A program made the translations under genes and the position numbers. Positions 1-7,108 of a DNA stretch of 7,441 bases are shown here, piece by piece. The number at the start of each line of letters is the position of its first letter. The stretch's first letter is position 1. Below the pieces are notes generated by a model, which did no database searches, was not told the origin of the DNA, and saw nothing but the letters and a program-made list of their open reading frames with translations. The stretch covers positions 1 through 7,441 of the forward strand of contig CANCCJ010000123.1 of assembly GCA_947374535.1 (NCBI GenBank). The letters are read 5' to 3'. The stretch is from Comamonadaceae bacterium (GTDB lineage: Bacteria; Pseudomonadota; Gammaproteobacteria; Burkholderiales; Burkholderiaceae).

Positions 1-5
1 CGACT

Positions 6-12
6 AAGGTGA
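6..12 (+). promoter_or_regulatory. Ribosome binding site of kup
   Basis: AAGGTGA sits three bases before the ATG at 16 and resembles the anti-Shine-Dalgarno complement. It supports this ATG as the kup start. Confidence 0.6.
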
Positions 13-15
13 TTC

Positions 16-1887
16 ATGGAACAACACGGTAAATCGTCGCTTGCGGCACTGACTTTGGGCGCAATCGGCGTGGTGTATGGCGACATCGGCACCAGCGTGC
101 TGTATGCCATGAAAGAGGTGTTCGGTTCGGGGCATGTGGAATTCACGCCTGACAACATCTATGGCATCTTGTCGATCTTCTTTTGGACGCTGACCGTCAT
201 CGTCTCCATCAAGTATGTGGCGTTGGTCTTGCGTGCTGACAACCATGGCGAAGGTGGTTTGGTGGCCATGCTGGCCTTGGCGTCGATGGCCGTGAAAGAC
301 CGTCCTGTGCTGCGCCAGCGTATGTTGATCGTGGGTATCTTTGGGACGTGTCTGTTTTACGGTGACGGCGTCATTACACCGGCCATTTCGGTGCTGTCTG
401 CCGTGGAAGGTTTAGAGGTGGTGTCGCCTGCTTTTAAGAAGTATGTGATCCCACTCACGATCGTGATTTTGTTTGGCCTGTTTGCCGTACAAAAGCGAGG
501 CACCAGTGGCATTGGTAAATTCTTCGGCCCCATCACCGTGGTTTGGTTCGCCGCTATTGCGGCATTGGGCCTGTATCACATTGCATCGCATCCAGAAATC
601 ATGTGGGCGATCAATCCATACTATGCTGTGCAATTCATCGTCACAGAGCCTACCGTCACCTTCTTGATTTTGGGTGCCGTGGTGCTGTGCGTGACAGGCG
701 GGGAAGCACTGTATGCCGACATGGGGCACTTCGGCAAGAAACCCATCCGCATTGCGTGGTTCTTTGTGGTCATGCCTTCGCTGACGCTCAACTACTTCGG
801 TCAAGGTGCTTTGCTATTGAGCGACCCATCGGCTGTGGCGAACCCGTTCTTCAACATGGCGCCAGACTGGTTGTTGGTGCCCTTGGTCGGTTTGGCCACG
901 GCAGCGACCGTGATTGCTTCTCAGGCCTTGATTTCTGGCGCTTTTAGTGTGACCAAACAAGTGGTGCAGATGGGCTTCTTGCCGCGTTTGCAGGTGTTGC
1001 ACACCAGCGTGAAAGACACCGGCCAAATCTACATTCCCTTTGTGAACTGGGGTTTGTTTGCCGTCATTGTGTTGGCTGTGATGATGTTCAAGTCGTCGAG
1101 CAATTTGGCCGCGGCCTACGGCATCGCCGTGTGTACGGACATGCTCATCACCACCGTACTCACATTTTTCGTGATTCACTACGGTTGGAGATATTCTTTC
1201 TGGTGGTGTTTGGCCGCTACGAGCTTCTTCTTTGCGGTGGACTTGGCTTTTTGGGCCTCCAACCTGTTGAAGTTGTTTGAAGGTGGTTGGTTCCCGCTGT
1301 TGATTGCCTCCATCATCATGATGCTCATGCTGACATGGCGCGATGGTCGTGCCCTTCTTTCTGAAAAGCGCAAAGAAGATGCGCTGGATTTGACGAGCTT
1401 TTTGGAGGCCGTGTTTTTATCGCCGCCCACACGCGTCGAAGGTACAGCGGTATTCTTGACCTCTGGCAAAGGCGCAGTGCCCAACGCCATGTTGCATAAC
1501 CTCAAGCACAACAAAGTGCTGCACAAGCAAAACTTGTTTGTGAATGTGCAAAACCATGAAGTGCCATGGATTGATGAAGCTGAACGTTTGCAAATCAATG
1601 CCTTAGGCAATGATTGCTGGCAAGTTGAAATCCATTACGGTTTCAAAGACGACCCAGATGTGCCTGGGGCTCTGTCGCACTTGAATGGCATGGGATGTGA
1701 AATCAGCCCCATGACCACCAGTTACTTCTTATCGCGCGACAGCATCGTGCCCACGGTGGGTAGTGGCATGTCGGCTTGGCGTGAAAAACTGTTTGCACAA
1801 ATGCACCTCAATGCCAGCTCTGCTGCCGACTTCTTGAACTTGCCTAGTAACTCCGTGGTGGAGTTGGGCAGCAAAATCGAAATCTAA
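16..1887 (+). CDS. kup: Kup-family potassium uptake transporter
   Basis: This inner-membrane K+ importer of the KUP/HAK/KT family (probably K+/H+ symport) is 623 residues long, close to the roughly 620 usual for bacterial Kup, so it looks complete. Family signatures are visible in order: [19 protein letters not shown] at about 18-36, the [20 protein letters not shown] stretch at 113-132, and [14 protein letters not shown] at 227-240. About twelve hydrophobic segments fill residues 10-440. The hydrophilic C-terminal domain (about 441-623) is the cytosolic tail of the family. The ATG at 16 is chosen because AAGGTGA lies just upstream and the protein begins as family members do, with a short tail before TM1. 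Its stop is 6 bases from the gshB start, so the two are probably one transcript. The promoter lies left of the window. Identity is confident; transport affinity cannot be told from sequence. Confidence 0.97.
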   Translation: MEQHGKSSLAALTLGAIGVVYGDIGTSVLYAMKEVFGSGHVEFTPDNIYGILSIFFWTLTVIVSIKYVALVLRADNHGEGGLVAMLALASMAVKDRPVLRQRMLIVGIFGTCLFYGDGVITPAISVLSAVEGLEVVSPAFKKYVIPLTIVILFGLFAVQKRGTSGIGKFFGPITVVWFAAIAALGLYHIASHPEIMWAINPYYAVQFIVTEPTVTFLILGAVVLCVTGGEALYADMGHFGKKPIRIAWFFVVMPSLTLNYFGQGALLLSDPSAVANPFFNMAPDWLLVPLVGLATAATVIASQALISGAFSVTKQVVQMGFLPRLQVLHTSVKDTGQIYIPFVNWGLFAVIVLAVMMFKSSSNLAAAYGIAVCTDMLITTVLTFFVIHYGWRYSFWWCLAATSFFFAVDLAFWASNLLKLFEGGWFPLLIASIIMMLMLTWRDGRALLSEKRKEDALDLTSFLEAVFLSPPTRVEGTAVFLTSGKGAVPNAMLHNLKHNKVLHKQNLFVNVQNHEVPWIDEAERLQINALGNDCWQVEIHYGFKDDPDVPGALSHLNGMGCEISPMTTSYFLSRDSIVPTVGSGMSAWREKLFAQMHLNASSAADFLNLPSNSVVELGSKIEI

Positions 1888-1893
1888 AACCTC

Positions 1894-2847
1894 ATGCACA
1901 TCCTCTTCGTCGCAGACCCGTTGTCGTCCTTCAAGATTTACAAGGACACCACGTTTGCGATGATGCGTGAGGTCCAGCGCCGTGGCCACCAAGTATTGGC
2001 CTGCGAGCCGCAAGACATCGTGTGGCAAAGCGGCCAACAGGTGACGGCGCGTGTGCAGCAGGTTCGCTTGACGGGGCTCGCAGAGGATTGGTTTGACGTG
2101 CAAAGCGTGGACGAGCACTACGCGCTCAAAAGTGCAGACGCCATCGTCATGCGCAAAGACCCGCCTTTTGACAGCGAATACTTTTATGCCACGCACTTGC
2201 TAGAGCAAGCCGAACGCGAAGGCGCCAAGGTGTTCAACAAACCCGCGGCTTTGCGTGATCATCCAGAAAAGTTAGCCATTCTGGAATTTGCGCAATTCAT
2301 CAGCCCCACGTTGGTGACCCGCAGCGCCGATGCCATTCGCGCCTTTCATGCGCAGCACCGCGACATCATCTTGAAGCCCCTTGACGGCATGGGTGGCATG
2401 GGCATCTTTCGCGTCAAAGACGATGGCCTGAACCTAGGCGCCATCATTGAAACACTCAATCGAGATGGCGCACAAACCGTCATGGTGCAAAAGTTCATCC
2501 CTGCCATTGAGCAAGGCGATAAGCGCGTGCTGGTCATCGGCGGCAAGGTCGTGCCCTATTGCTTGGCCCGCATTCCGCAAGGGGGTGAAGTGCGCGGCAA
2601 CTTGGCTGCAGGCGGCAAAGGCGTGGCGCAAGCCATCTCTGCGCGCGACCAAGAAATCGCCGAAGCTCTTGGCCCCGCCCTTGCCAAGCGTGGGTTGCTG
2701 TTGGTGGGTTTGGATGTGATTGGCGACTGCCTCACCGAAGTGAACGTGACCAGCCCCACTTGCTTTCAAGAGATCTTTGACCAAACAGGTTTCGATGTGG
2801 CCGCGATGTTCATCGACGCATTAGAAAGCGCTGCTTCTAAGGTCTGA
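1894..2847 (+). CDS. gshB: Glutathione synthetase (ATP-grasp)
   Basis: This cytosolic enzyme joins gamma-glutamylcysteine and glycine with ATP to make glutathione, the second step of the pathway. It has 317 residues, the normal bacterial GshB length. An N-terminal substrate-binding domain (MHILFVADPLSSFKIYKDTT onward) contains FNKPAALRDHPEKL at 114-127. The ATP-grasp domain shows KPLDGMGGMGIFRV at 161-174, GDKRVLVIGGKVVPYCLARI at 208-227, the glycine-rich RGNLAAGGKG at 234-243, and the metal/substrate segment GLDVIGDCLTEVNVTSPTC at 272-290. These match the E. coli enzyme almost block for block. The ATG starts 6 bases after the kup stop with no strong ribosome site of its own, so it is likely translated from the kup transcript by coupling. 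No gshA is present in the window. It converges with the amidotransferase gene across a 99-base gap. Confidence 0.97.
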   Translation: MHILFVADPLSSFKIYKDTTFAMMREVQRRGHQVLACEPQDIVWQSGQQVTARVQQVRLTGLAEDWFDVQSVDEHYALKSADAIVMRKDPPFDSEYFYATHLLEQAEREGAKVFNKPAALRDHPEKLAILEFAQFISPTLVTRSADAIRAFHAQHRDIILKPLDGMGGMGIFRVKDDGLNLGAIIETLNRDGAQTVMVQKFIPAIEQGDKRVLVIGGKVVPYCLARIPQGGEVRGNLAAGGKGVAQAISARDQEIAEALGPALAKRGLLLVGLDVIGDCLTEVNVTSPTCFQEIFDQTGFDVAAMFIDALESAASKV

Positions 2848-2861
2848 GAACGGTTGGCGGT

Positions 2862-2916
2862 GTAAGCCACGGCGAATGCTGGCTGCTGTGTAGCGGACGA
2901 GGTAAGCCGTGGTGAA
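2862..2916. repeat. Imperfect direct/inverted repeat between gshB and the amidotransferase gene
   Basis: GTAAGCC occurs at 2862-2868 and again at 2902-2908, exactly 40 bases apart. Over the first 15 positions the two copies differ only by three transitions (GTAAGCCACGGCGAA and GTAAGCCGTGGTGAA). CCACGGC at 2867-2873 is also the exact reverse complement of GCCGTGG at 2906-2912, so the stretch could form a 7-bp stem with a large loop. There is no T-tract, so it is not a standard terminator. This is all I see in the 99-base convergent gap. Confidence 0.4.
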
Positions 2917-2946
2917 GCGAAAGAAGTCACGCCAGGGGACACAAGG

Positions 2947-3723
2947 TCAGCCCCGCAGCTGTCCATCCACAAACACCTTCAACTCCCCCGATGCAAACGG
3001 GGTCCACACCTCATTGGTGGTCAACGGCGCAGTGACCACCACCGCCACACGGTCATCGGGTGACGCGTGCTCTGCGAAATTGATACTCATGTCTTGGTCG
3101 CTCAAAGTTGCTTTTGCAAATGGATGTTTGCGCTCGATGTAACAAAGATTCGTCGAGGCATGCGCCCACAGTGCTTGGCCGTTAGACAGCAAAAAGTTGA
3201 ACGTGCCGTGCTTGGCAATTTGCGGCACCAACTCCTGCAGCGTGAGTGTGAGCTCGTCAATCGACGGCACATTGGCGTGTGACTTGGCCATCTCTTGCAT
3301 CAACCAACAAAACGCAAGCTCGCTGTCGGTGTGCCCCACTGGCTTAAAGCTGCCGTGCAAGCGAGGTGCGTAATTTTCTAAATTGCCGTTGTGTGCAAAC
3401 ACCCAGTAGCGGCCCCACAACTCGCGCACAAAGGGGTGGCAGTTTTCGAGGGCCACCACGCCTTGTGTGGCTTTGCGAATATGCGAAATCACATTGCGGC
3501 TTTTGATGGGGTACTTGCGAATCAGCTCGGCCACAGGCGAGGTGCTGGCAGGCAAGTGGTCAATGAAATGGCGCAGGCCGCGGTCTTGCTCAGAGCCTTC
3601 AAAAAATGCAATGCCCCAACCATCGGCGTGGTGGTCGGTCACGCCCGCACGTTGCGCGAAGCCACTGAAGCTGAAGGTGGCATCGGTGGGGTTTTTGCAG
3701 TTCAGTCCGAGCAGTTGGCACAT
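2947..3723 (-). CDS. Class II glutamine amidotransferase, YafJ/Dug3-like
   Basis: This is a stand-alone N-terminal-nucleophile glutamine amidotransferase of the GATase_4/YafJ type, 258 residues long, about the size of E. coli YafJ. After removal of Met1, Cys2 (MCQLLGLNC) would be the nucleophile. Further family marks are HHADGWGIAFFEG at 31-43, the VISHIRKATQG loop at 78-88, ENCHPF at 93-98, and FAHNGNLENY at 109-118, which carries the oxyanion-hole Asn-Gly pair. HTDSE at 131-135 also fits the family. No synthase or sugar-isomerase domain is attached, so the acceptor is unknown. Relatives include yeast Dug3 (glutathione degradation) and EgtC (ergothioneine synthesis). It lies 16 bases after the MFS gene on the same strand and is probably its operon partner. 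No strong ribosome site precedes the ATG, but Cys at position 2 fixes the start. The fold is confident; the physiological substrate is not assigned. Confidence 0.92.
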   Translation of the reverse strand: MCQLLGLNCKNPTDATFSFSGFAQRAGVTDHHADGWGIAFFEGSEQDRGLRHFIDHLPASTSPVAELIRKYPIKSRNVISHIRKATQGVVALENCHPFVRELWGRYWVFAHNGNLENYAPRLHGSFKPVGHTDSELAFCWLMQEMAKSHANVPSIDELTLTLQELVPQIAKHGTFNFLLSNGQALWAHASTNLCYIERKHPFAKATLSDQDMSINFAEHASPDDRVAVVVTAPLTTNEVWTPFASGELKVFVDGQLRG

Positions 3724-3739
3724 GGCGTTTCAATCAAAA

Positions 3740-5200
3740 TCAATCAGGGCTCTTGCTTGGTTGGCGAATGCGCCAAGCGGCTAAAAGTGCCAGCATGCAA
3801 ACAAACGCGAGCATCAAAAATACTTCATCAAACGCCGCCAGACGCATGGTCGAAGTGCTGCTGTTGGTGAGCGAATCGCCATGCACGGCCAGTCGCCACT
3901 CTAGCAAAATGCCACACAGGCTCACGCCCGTAGCGCCGCCTAGCATGCGCAAAAAGTTGATCACACTCGCACCTTGAGGAATCAAGCTGCTGTCCATGCC
4001 GCGCATGGCACCGATATTGAGCGAGGGCAAGATAAAGCCCAAGCCCACGCGCCCCAAAATCGCAAACGCCACCAGTACCCACAGGCCTGTTTGTAAATTC
4101 ACTGTGAGCATGAGTGCAAAAGACAGTGCCAATAGCACCAAGCCAAAACTCACCATCAAGTGCGTGGGGTGTGTGCTCGAGTAGCGACCCACGATGGCAA
4201 TCGTGAACGCCAACAACAAGCCGGATGGCAACAACAAAGTGCCCACATAGCTAGGTGACAGGCCCAGACCCAGCTGCAAATACAAAGGCAACAAATAGGT
4301 GGACCCAAACATCGCAATGCCGTAAATAAACGCCACGGTAGTGCCCATGGCAAACGGTCTATGCGTAAACAGCCCCAAGTTCATCAGCGGTTTGCCGTCG
4401 CTTTGAGTTTGTACACGCTGCCACGTCACAAACCCAGCCGTGCACAGCGCCGCTGCACCGACCAAGGCGACCGAGGTCGTGACATTGCCGCTGTGGAGCA
4501 TTACCAAACCATTGAGCAAGCACAAGGTGCCAACGGTGGCGAGTGCCAGGCCGCCTAAATCGAGCGAGGGCTTGCCGTGGTTGGCGCTCACGCCACCGGG
4601 GGCTGTAGTGGGCACATAACGCAGCGCCATCCATATGGAAATCAGACAAAACGGCACCACCATGAAGAACAGCGCGCGCCAGCTCATCCAGTCCACTAGC
4701 AAGCCACCGATGCTGGGGCCAAGCGCGGGGGCTAGCACCACGCCCATGCCAAAAAAGCTGTTGGCACGGCCTTGTTCGGAAGTGTCAAAGGCGCGCAAGA
4801 TGATGATGGCGGGAATGGGTTGCACTACGCCTGCGGCCAAGCCCTCGATCACGCGCGCCGCCAGTACAAGGTTGTAATCTGTTGAAAGTCCACCAGCAAT
4901 GCCCGCGCTGAGCAACACCAACATGCAACCCAAGTAGGTAGTGCGATAGCCAAAGCGTGCCAGCAGCCACGGGGTGGTGAGCATGGACACCGTCATCGCC
5001 ACCATGAAGCTAGAGCTCACCCATTGCGCCAATTCTTGGCCAATGCCGAATTGCAAACTCATGTCGGGAATGCCCACGTTCATGATGGTCGACGACATAA
5101 TGGCGGCCATGGAACCAATCATCACGGTGGTCAGCAACAGCCAACGGTGGCGTGTCCCGTAGCGACTTTGCAAATCAGCCAATGAGCCGTGTTCAAGCAT
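3740..5200 (-). CDS. MFS multidrug efflux transporter, DHA2 (EmrB/QacA) type
   Basis: This inner-membrane, proton-driven exporter has 486 residues from the ATG at 5200, as usual for the 14-TM DHA2 branch of the major facilitator superfamily. Numerous hydrophobic helices run through the protein. Motif B is seen as RVIEGLAAGVVQP at about 116-128. The antiporter motif C is GMGVVLAPALGPSIGG at about 151-166, which points to export. Motif A after TM2 is degenerate (LLARFGYRTTY). I prefer the ATG at 5200 to the in-frame GTG at 5218 because GAAAGG lies five bases before the ATG and the GTG has no such site. The start overlaps the stop of the upstream cysteine-rich gene by 8 bases, which suggests translational coupling. 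No membrane-fusion partner (EmrA) or local regulator gene lies beside it, so the substrate cannot be inferred. Confidence 0.93.
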   Translation of the reverse strand: MLEHGSLADLQSRYGTRHRWLLLTTVMIGSMAAIMSSTIMNVGIPDMSLQFGIGQELAQWVSSSFMVAMTVSMLTTPWLLARFGYRTTYLGCMLVLLSAGIAGGLSTDYNLVLAARVIEGLAAGVVQPIPAIIILRAFDTSEQGRANSFFGMGVVLAPALGPSIGGLLVDWMSWRALFFMVVPFCLISIWMALRYVPTTAPGGVSANHGKPSLDLGGLALATVGTLCLLNGLVMLHSGNVTTSVALVGAAALCTAGFVTWQRVQTQSDGKPLMNLGLFTHRPFAMGTTVAFIYGIAMFGSTYLLPLYLQLGLGLSPSYVGTLLLPSGLLLAFTIAIVGRYSSTHPTHLMVSFGLVLLALSFALMLTVNLQTGLWVLVAFAILGRVGLGFILPSLNIGAMRGMDSSLIPQGASVINFLRMLGGATGVSLCGILLEWRLAVHGDSLTNSSTSTMRLAAFDEVFLMLAFVCMLALLAAWRIRQPSKSPD

Positions 5201-5417
5201 GTGTGCCTTTCGTGGCACAGGCTTGGCAAATGCAGGCTTGGCGTTGTGAAGTGGCAGGTACTTGGGCGAGTAACTCAGGTGAGAAAGACACGTTCACACA
5301 CCAGCATGTGGGCGCTGCTTGCCCGGTTGCTTTGGCCGCTTCCATGGTGCATTGGTTTGGCTGGCCGCACAAAGGACAGGCGCAAGCGTCAAGGGGAGCG
5401 GGCATGGGTCTGGACAT
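5193..5417 (-). CDS. Small cysteine-rich CWC-family protein
   Basis: This protein has 74 residues, nine of them cysteine: positions 12, 14, 17, 23, 38, 40, 62, 64 and 67. The pattern CACPLCGQPNQC (12-23), then TCWC (37-40), then CICQAC (62-67) matches what I know as the bacterial 'cysteine-rich CWC' family of unknown function. The paired CxxC-like spacing suggests zinc or another metal in a cytosolic protein, but that is inference. There is no signal peptide or membrane segment. The start may be the ATG at 5417 or the one at 5405. GAGG lies one base before the first and twelve before the second, so neither spacing is ideal. The gene precedes and overlaps the MFS gene, so they are likely co-transcribed. 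It lies antisense to an open frame extending upstream of the photolyase gene, so automated callers could miss it. Confidence 0.85.
   Translation of the reverse strand: MSRPMPAPLDACACPLCGQPNQCTMEAAKATGQAAPTCWCVNVSFSPELLAQVPATSQRQACICQACATKGTHA
5206..5211 (-). promoter_or_regulatory. Ribosome binding site deciding the MFS start
   Basis: On the minus strand GAAAGG is followed by five bases and then ATG at 5200. It lies inside the last codons of the cysteine-rich gene and makes 5200 a better start than the GTG at 5218. Confidence 0.6.
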
Positions 5418-5449
5418 GCCTCAAAGTGTAGCGAAGCGAACAAGGCACA

Positions 5450-5455
5450 ATCATA
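5450..5455 (-). promoter_or_regulatory. Candidate -10 box for the CWC-MFS-amidotransferase operon
   Basis: TATGAT on the minus strand lies 33 bases before the ATG at 5417, inside the 46-base gap between the divergent genes. The corresponding -35 region (TGCAAA at 17-base spacing) is poor, so this is only a tentative promoter. The gap is AT-rich next to the photolyase start. Confidence 0.35.
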
Positions 5456-5463
5456 AAAATCTT

Positions 5464-6675
5464 ATGTACGAATTTGCACCCACGCCCGAAGCTGCTCGTC
5501 TGCGGCTTGACCACGTTAACCCCAAAGACTACGCCCACACGCGCAATGCGTTGGATGGGGCGGTCACGCATTTGTCGCCGTACCTCACACATGGTTTTTT
5601 GACTGTGCCCGATGTGGCCAGTGCCATGTACCACCAATACCGCGTGGGCGTGCAACATAAGTTGATTTACGAACTAGGTTGGCGCGAATACTTCCAGCAT
5701 ATGCATCACCATTTGGGTGAAGGTATTGGACAGTCGTTGCATGAAGGTGTGTTGCCTGAGTCTGAATACCGCACCGATCTGCCCGAGGATGTGCGCCATG
5801 CGTGTACCCGTGTGCCCGTGATCGACAATGCCATTCGCATGCTCTACACCACTGGTTACTTGCACAACCACGCACGCTTGTGGCTGGCCAGCTACATCGT
5901 GCATTTGCGTAAAGTGCATTGGCGTGTCGCGGCCGATTGGATGTACAGCCATTTGTTGGACGGTGACTTGGCCAGCAACTATCTCAGCTGGCAATGGGTT
6001 GCGGCCACAGGTAGTAGCAAGCCCTATTTGTTCAATGCCGACACGGTTGAAAAATTTGCACCAGAAATTTGGCACAGCCGTGGCACGTCGATTGATGTGA
6101 GTTACGAGCTGATGGACATCTTGGCCAATAGCTCAGCCACCGTGGCGCAGGTACGCAAAAACGAACTGGCTTGGGGTGAGCCCAAGGTGTTTGTTGAGCC
6201 GCCTGCTGAGTTGGGTTTTACAAAACCCGTGGCAAACGATGTGACGGGTAAACAAGTGTGGTTGGTGCATCCGTGGGTGTTGGCCGATTTGCCTGAGGAC
6301 TTGCCCGCGGATGTGGTGTGCGTGGCCGTGGCGTTTGTAGAACATACACAGGCACATCCGTGGAGTGCTTTGCGTTGGCACTTTGTGGGCGAGCGCATGG
6401 TCGCGCTCACCTCACACTGCTGGTTTGCTTCTGCTGATGAGGTATTGCAAGCTTTGGCCCATGCGCAGAGTGTGCAAACGGTGGCGCATCTGTGTTTGCC
6501 CGATCTCACTGCGATGCCTCATCTGCAACTGCGACCTGCGCCACGCTTGTTCCGTCACATTGAAAAAACGATGGACTCGTTCAGCAAATGGTGGGTGCAG
6601 GTGAACAAAAATGTGCGGCACCTGCAGCAGTTGGTGTACCCGTTGGTCAAGCGTACGCGTACGTCGACGCCTTGA
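5464..6675 (+). CDS. Photolyase/cryptochrome-like FAD-binding protein lacking the N-terminal antenna domain
   Basis: This 403-residue flavoprotein is related to DNA photolyases and cryptochromes. The FAD-binding helical domain fills residues about 20-215: LSPYLTHGFLT (37-47), ELGWREYF (70-77), VIDNAIRMLYTTGYLHNHAR (119-138), and DGDLASNYLSWQWVAATG (166-183). Asn172 aligns with the flavin-contacting Asn378 of E. coli PhrB, and Trp176 and Trp153 align with Trp382 and Trp359. The usual N-terminal alpha/beta antenna domain is absent. Instead, residues about 262-356 look alpha/beta (VWLVHPWVLAD, VVCVAVAF, WSALRWHFVGERM). I chose the ATG at 5464 because the conserved family sequence begins there and the upstream frame is antisense to the CWC gene. 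No ribosome site precedes it. Light-driven repair is possible but unproven; it could be a sensor. It is divergent from the CWC-MFS operon and converges on the next gene with a 17-base gap. Confidence 0.88.
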   Translation: MYEFAPTPEAARLRLDHVNPKDYAHTRNALDGAVTHLSPYLTHGFLTVPDVASAMYHQYRVGVQHKLIYELGWREYFQHMHHHLGEGIGQSLHEGVLPESEYRTDLPEDVRHACTRVPVIDNAIRMLYTTGYLHNHARLWLASYIVHLRKVHWRVAADWMYSHLLDGDLASNYLSWQWVAATGSSKPYLFNADTVEKFAPEIWHSRGTSIDVSYELMDILANSSATVAQVRKNELAWGEPKVFVEPPAELGFTKPVANDVTGKQVWLVHPWVLADLPEDLPADVVCVAVAFVEHTQAHPWSALRWHFVGERMVALTSHCWFASADEVLQALAHAQSVQTVAHLCLPDLTAMPHLQLRPAPRLFRHIEKTMDSFSKWWVQVNKNVRHLQQLVYPLVKRTRTSTP

Positions 6676-6692
6676 ACGTGCTCTAAAGCGCG

Positions 6693-7088
6693 TTATTCGC
6701 CAGGTGCTAGTGTGACTTTGCTGATGAAGTATTCGGTCTCACCAAAGCAGCCTGGCAAGCCTTTGTGCTGTTCGTATTCCACCACCACTTTTTGACCAAT
6801 GTGTTTGTTGATCTGGTCAGCCACTGCATCATCACGCACGGTGAAAGCAAATTTTTCTGGAATGGCGGGCAGGGTGGCCAACGCGCGAATTTGTTCGCCT
6901 TCCCAAGTTTTGCAGATCCAACCTTTGTAAGAGAGCTTTTGCACAAAGCCCACACTCTCGCCCTTGGAGTAGGTGAAGTGGTACGAGAACAGCAGGTACA
7001 CGCCCGCAGCCATGAGCAAAGTCAAAACCAAACCGATCACGGTGCGCAAAGCAAAGCGAAGGGTGGTGCTAATCAGAGGGTGTGTCAT
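6693..7088 (-). CDS. Conserved hypothetical protein with one N-terminal transmembrane segment
   Basis: This 131-residue protein has one long hydrophobic stretch (about 15-37, RTVIGLVLTLLMAAGVYLLF), preceded by arginines. This fits a membrane anchor or uncleaved signal with the rest in the periplasm. The exported part contains YSKGESVGFVQKLSYKGWIC (40-59), then KTWEGE at 60-65, followed by alternating hydrophobic residues (FAFTV, KVVVEYEQ) that look like a small beta-rich domain. Cys59 and Cys114 could pair if exported. I recall similar short proteins with a 'SxGxxxGxxxKxSxKGxxxKTxEGE' pattern, some of them labelled 6-phosphogluconate dehydrogenase without basis; nothing here resembles that enzyme. 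The ATG at 7088 is the only sensible start but has no clear ribosome site. It is a separate unit from glcB, since a terminator lies between them. The function is unknown. Confidence 0.8.
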   Translation of the reverse strand: MTHPLISTTLRFALRTVIGLVLTLLMAAGVYLLFSYHFTYSKGESVGFVQKLSYKGWICKTWEGEQIRALATLPAIPEKFAFTVRDDAVADQINKHIGQKVVVEYEQHKGLPGCFGETEYFISKVTLAPGE

Positions 7089-7108
7089 GGCAGGGTCTCA
7101 ATTGCAAA

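Noticed and set aside
412..2196. Several long minus-strand open frames opposite kup and gshB
   Set aside because: They lie wholly opposite strongly conserved genes, are rich in His, Arg and Cys typical of antisense frames, and match no family I recognise.
2848..2946. Possible bidirectional terminator in the convergent gap after gshB
   Set aside because: The only stem has seven pairs, a loop of about 32 bases and no T-tract on either strand.
3391..3870. Plus-strand open frame opposite the amidotransferase and the MFS 3' end
   Set aside because: It spans two well-supported minus-strand genes, has no recognisable motif and looks like a shadow frame.
5201..5218. GTG start at 5218 for the MFS transporter
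   Set aside because: No ribosome site precedes it, whereas GAAAGG is well placed for the ATG at 5200.
5152..5463. Upstream in-frame extension of the photolyase gene, which would give a 507-residue protein
   Set aside because: The added residues do not resemble a photolyase antenna domain. The stretch is antisense to the CWC gene and the MFS start, and the conserved family sequence begins at the ATG at 5464.
6652..6663. Perfect 12-base palindrome CGTACGCGTACG
   Set aside because: It lies in the final Arg/Thr codons of the photolyase gene and is explained by repeated CGT/ACG codons; nothing else suggests a binding site.
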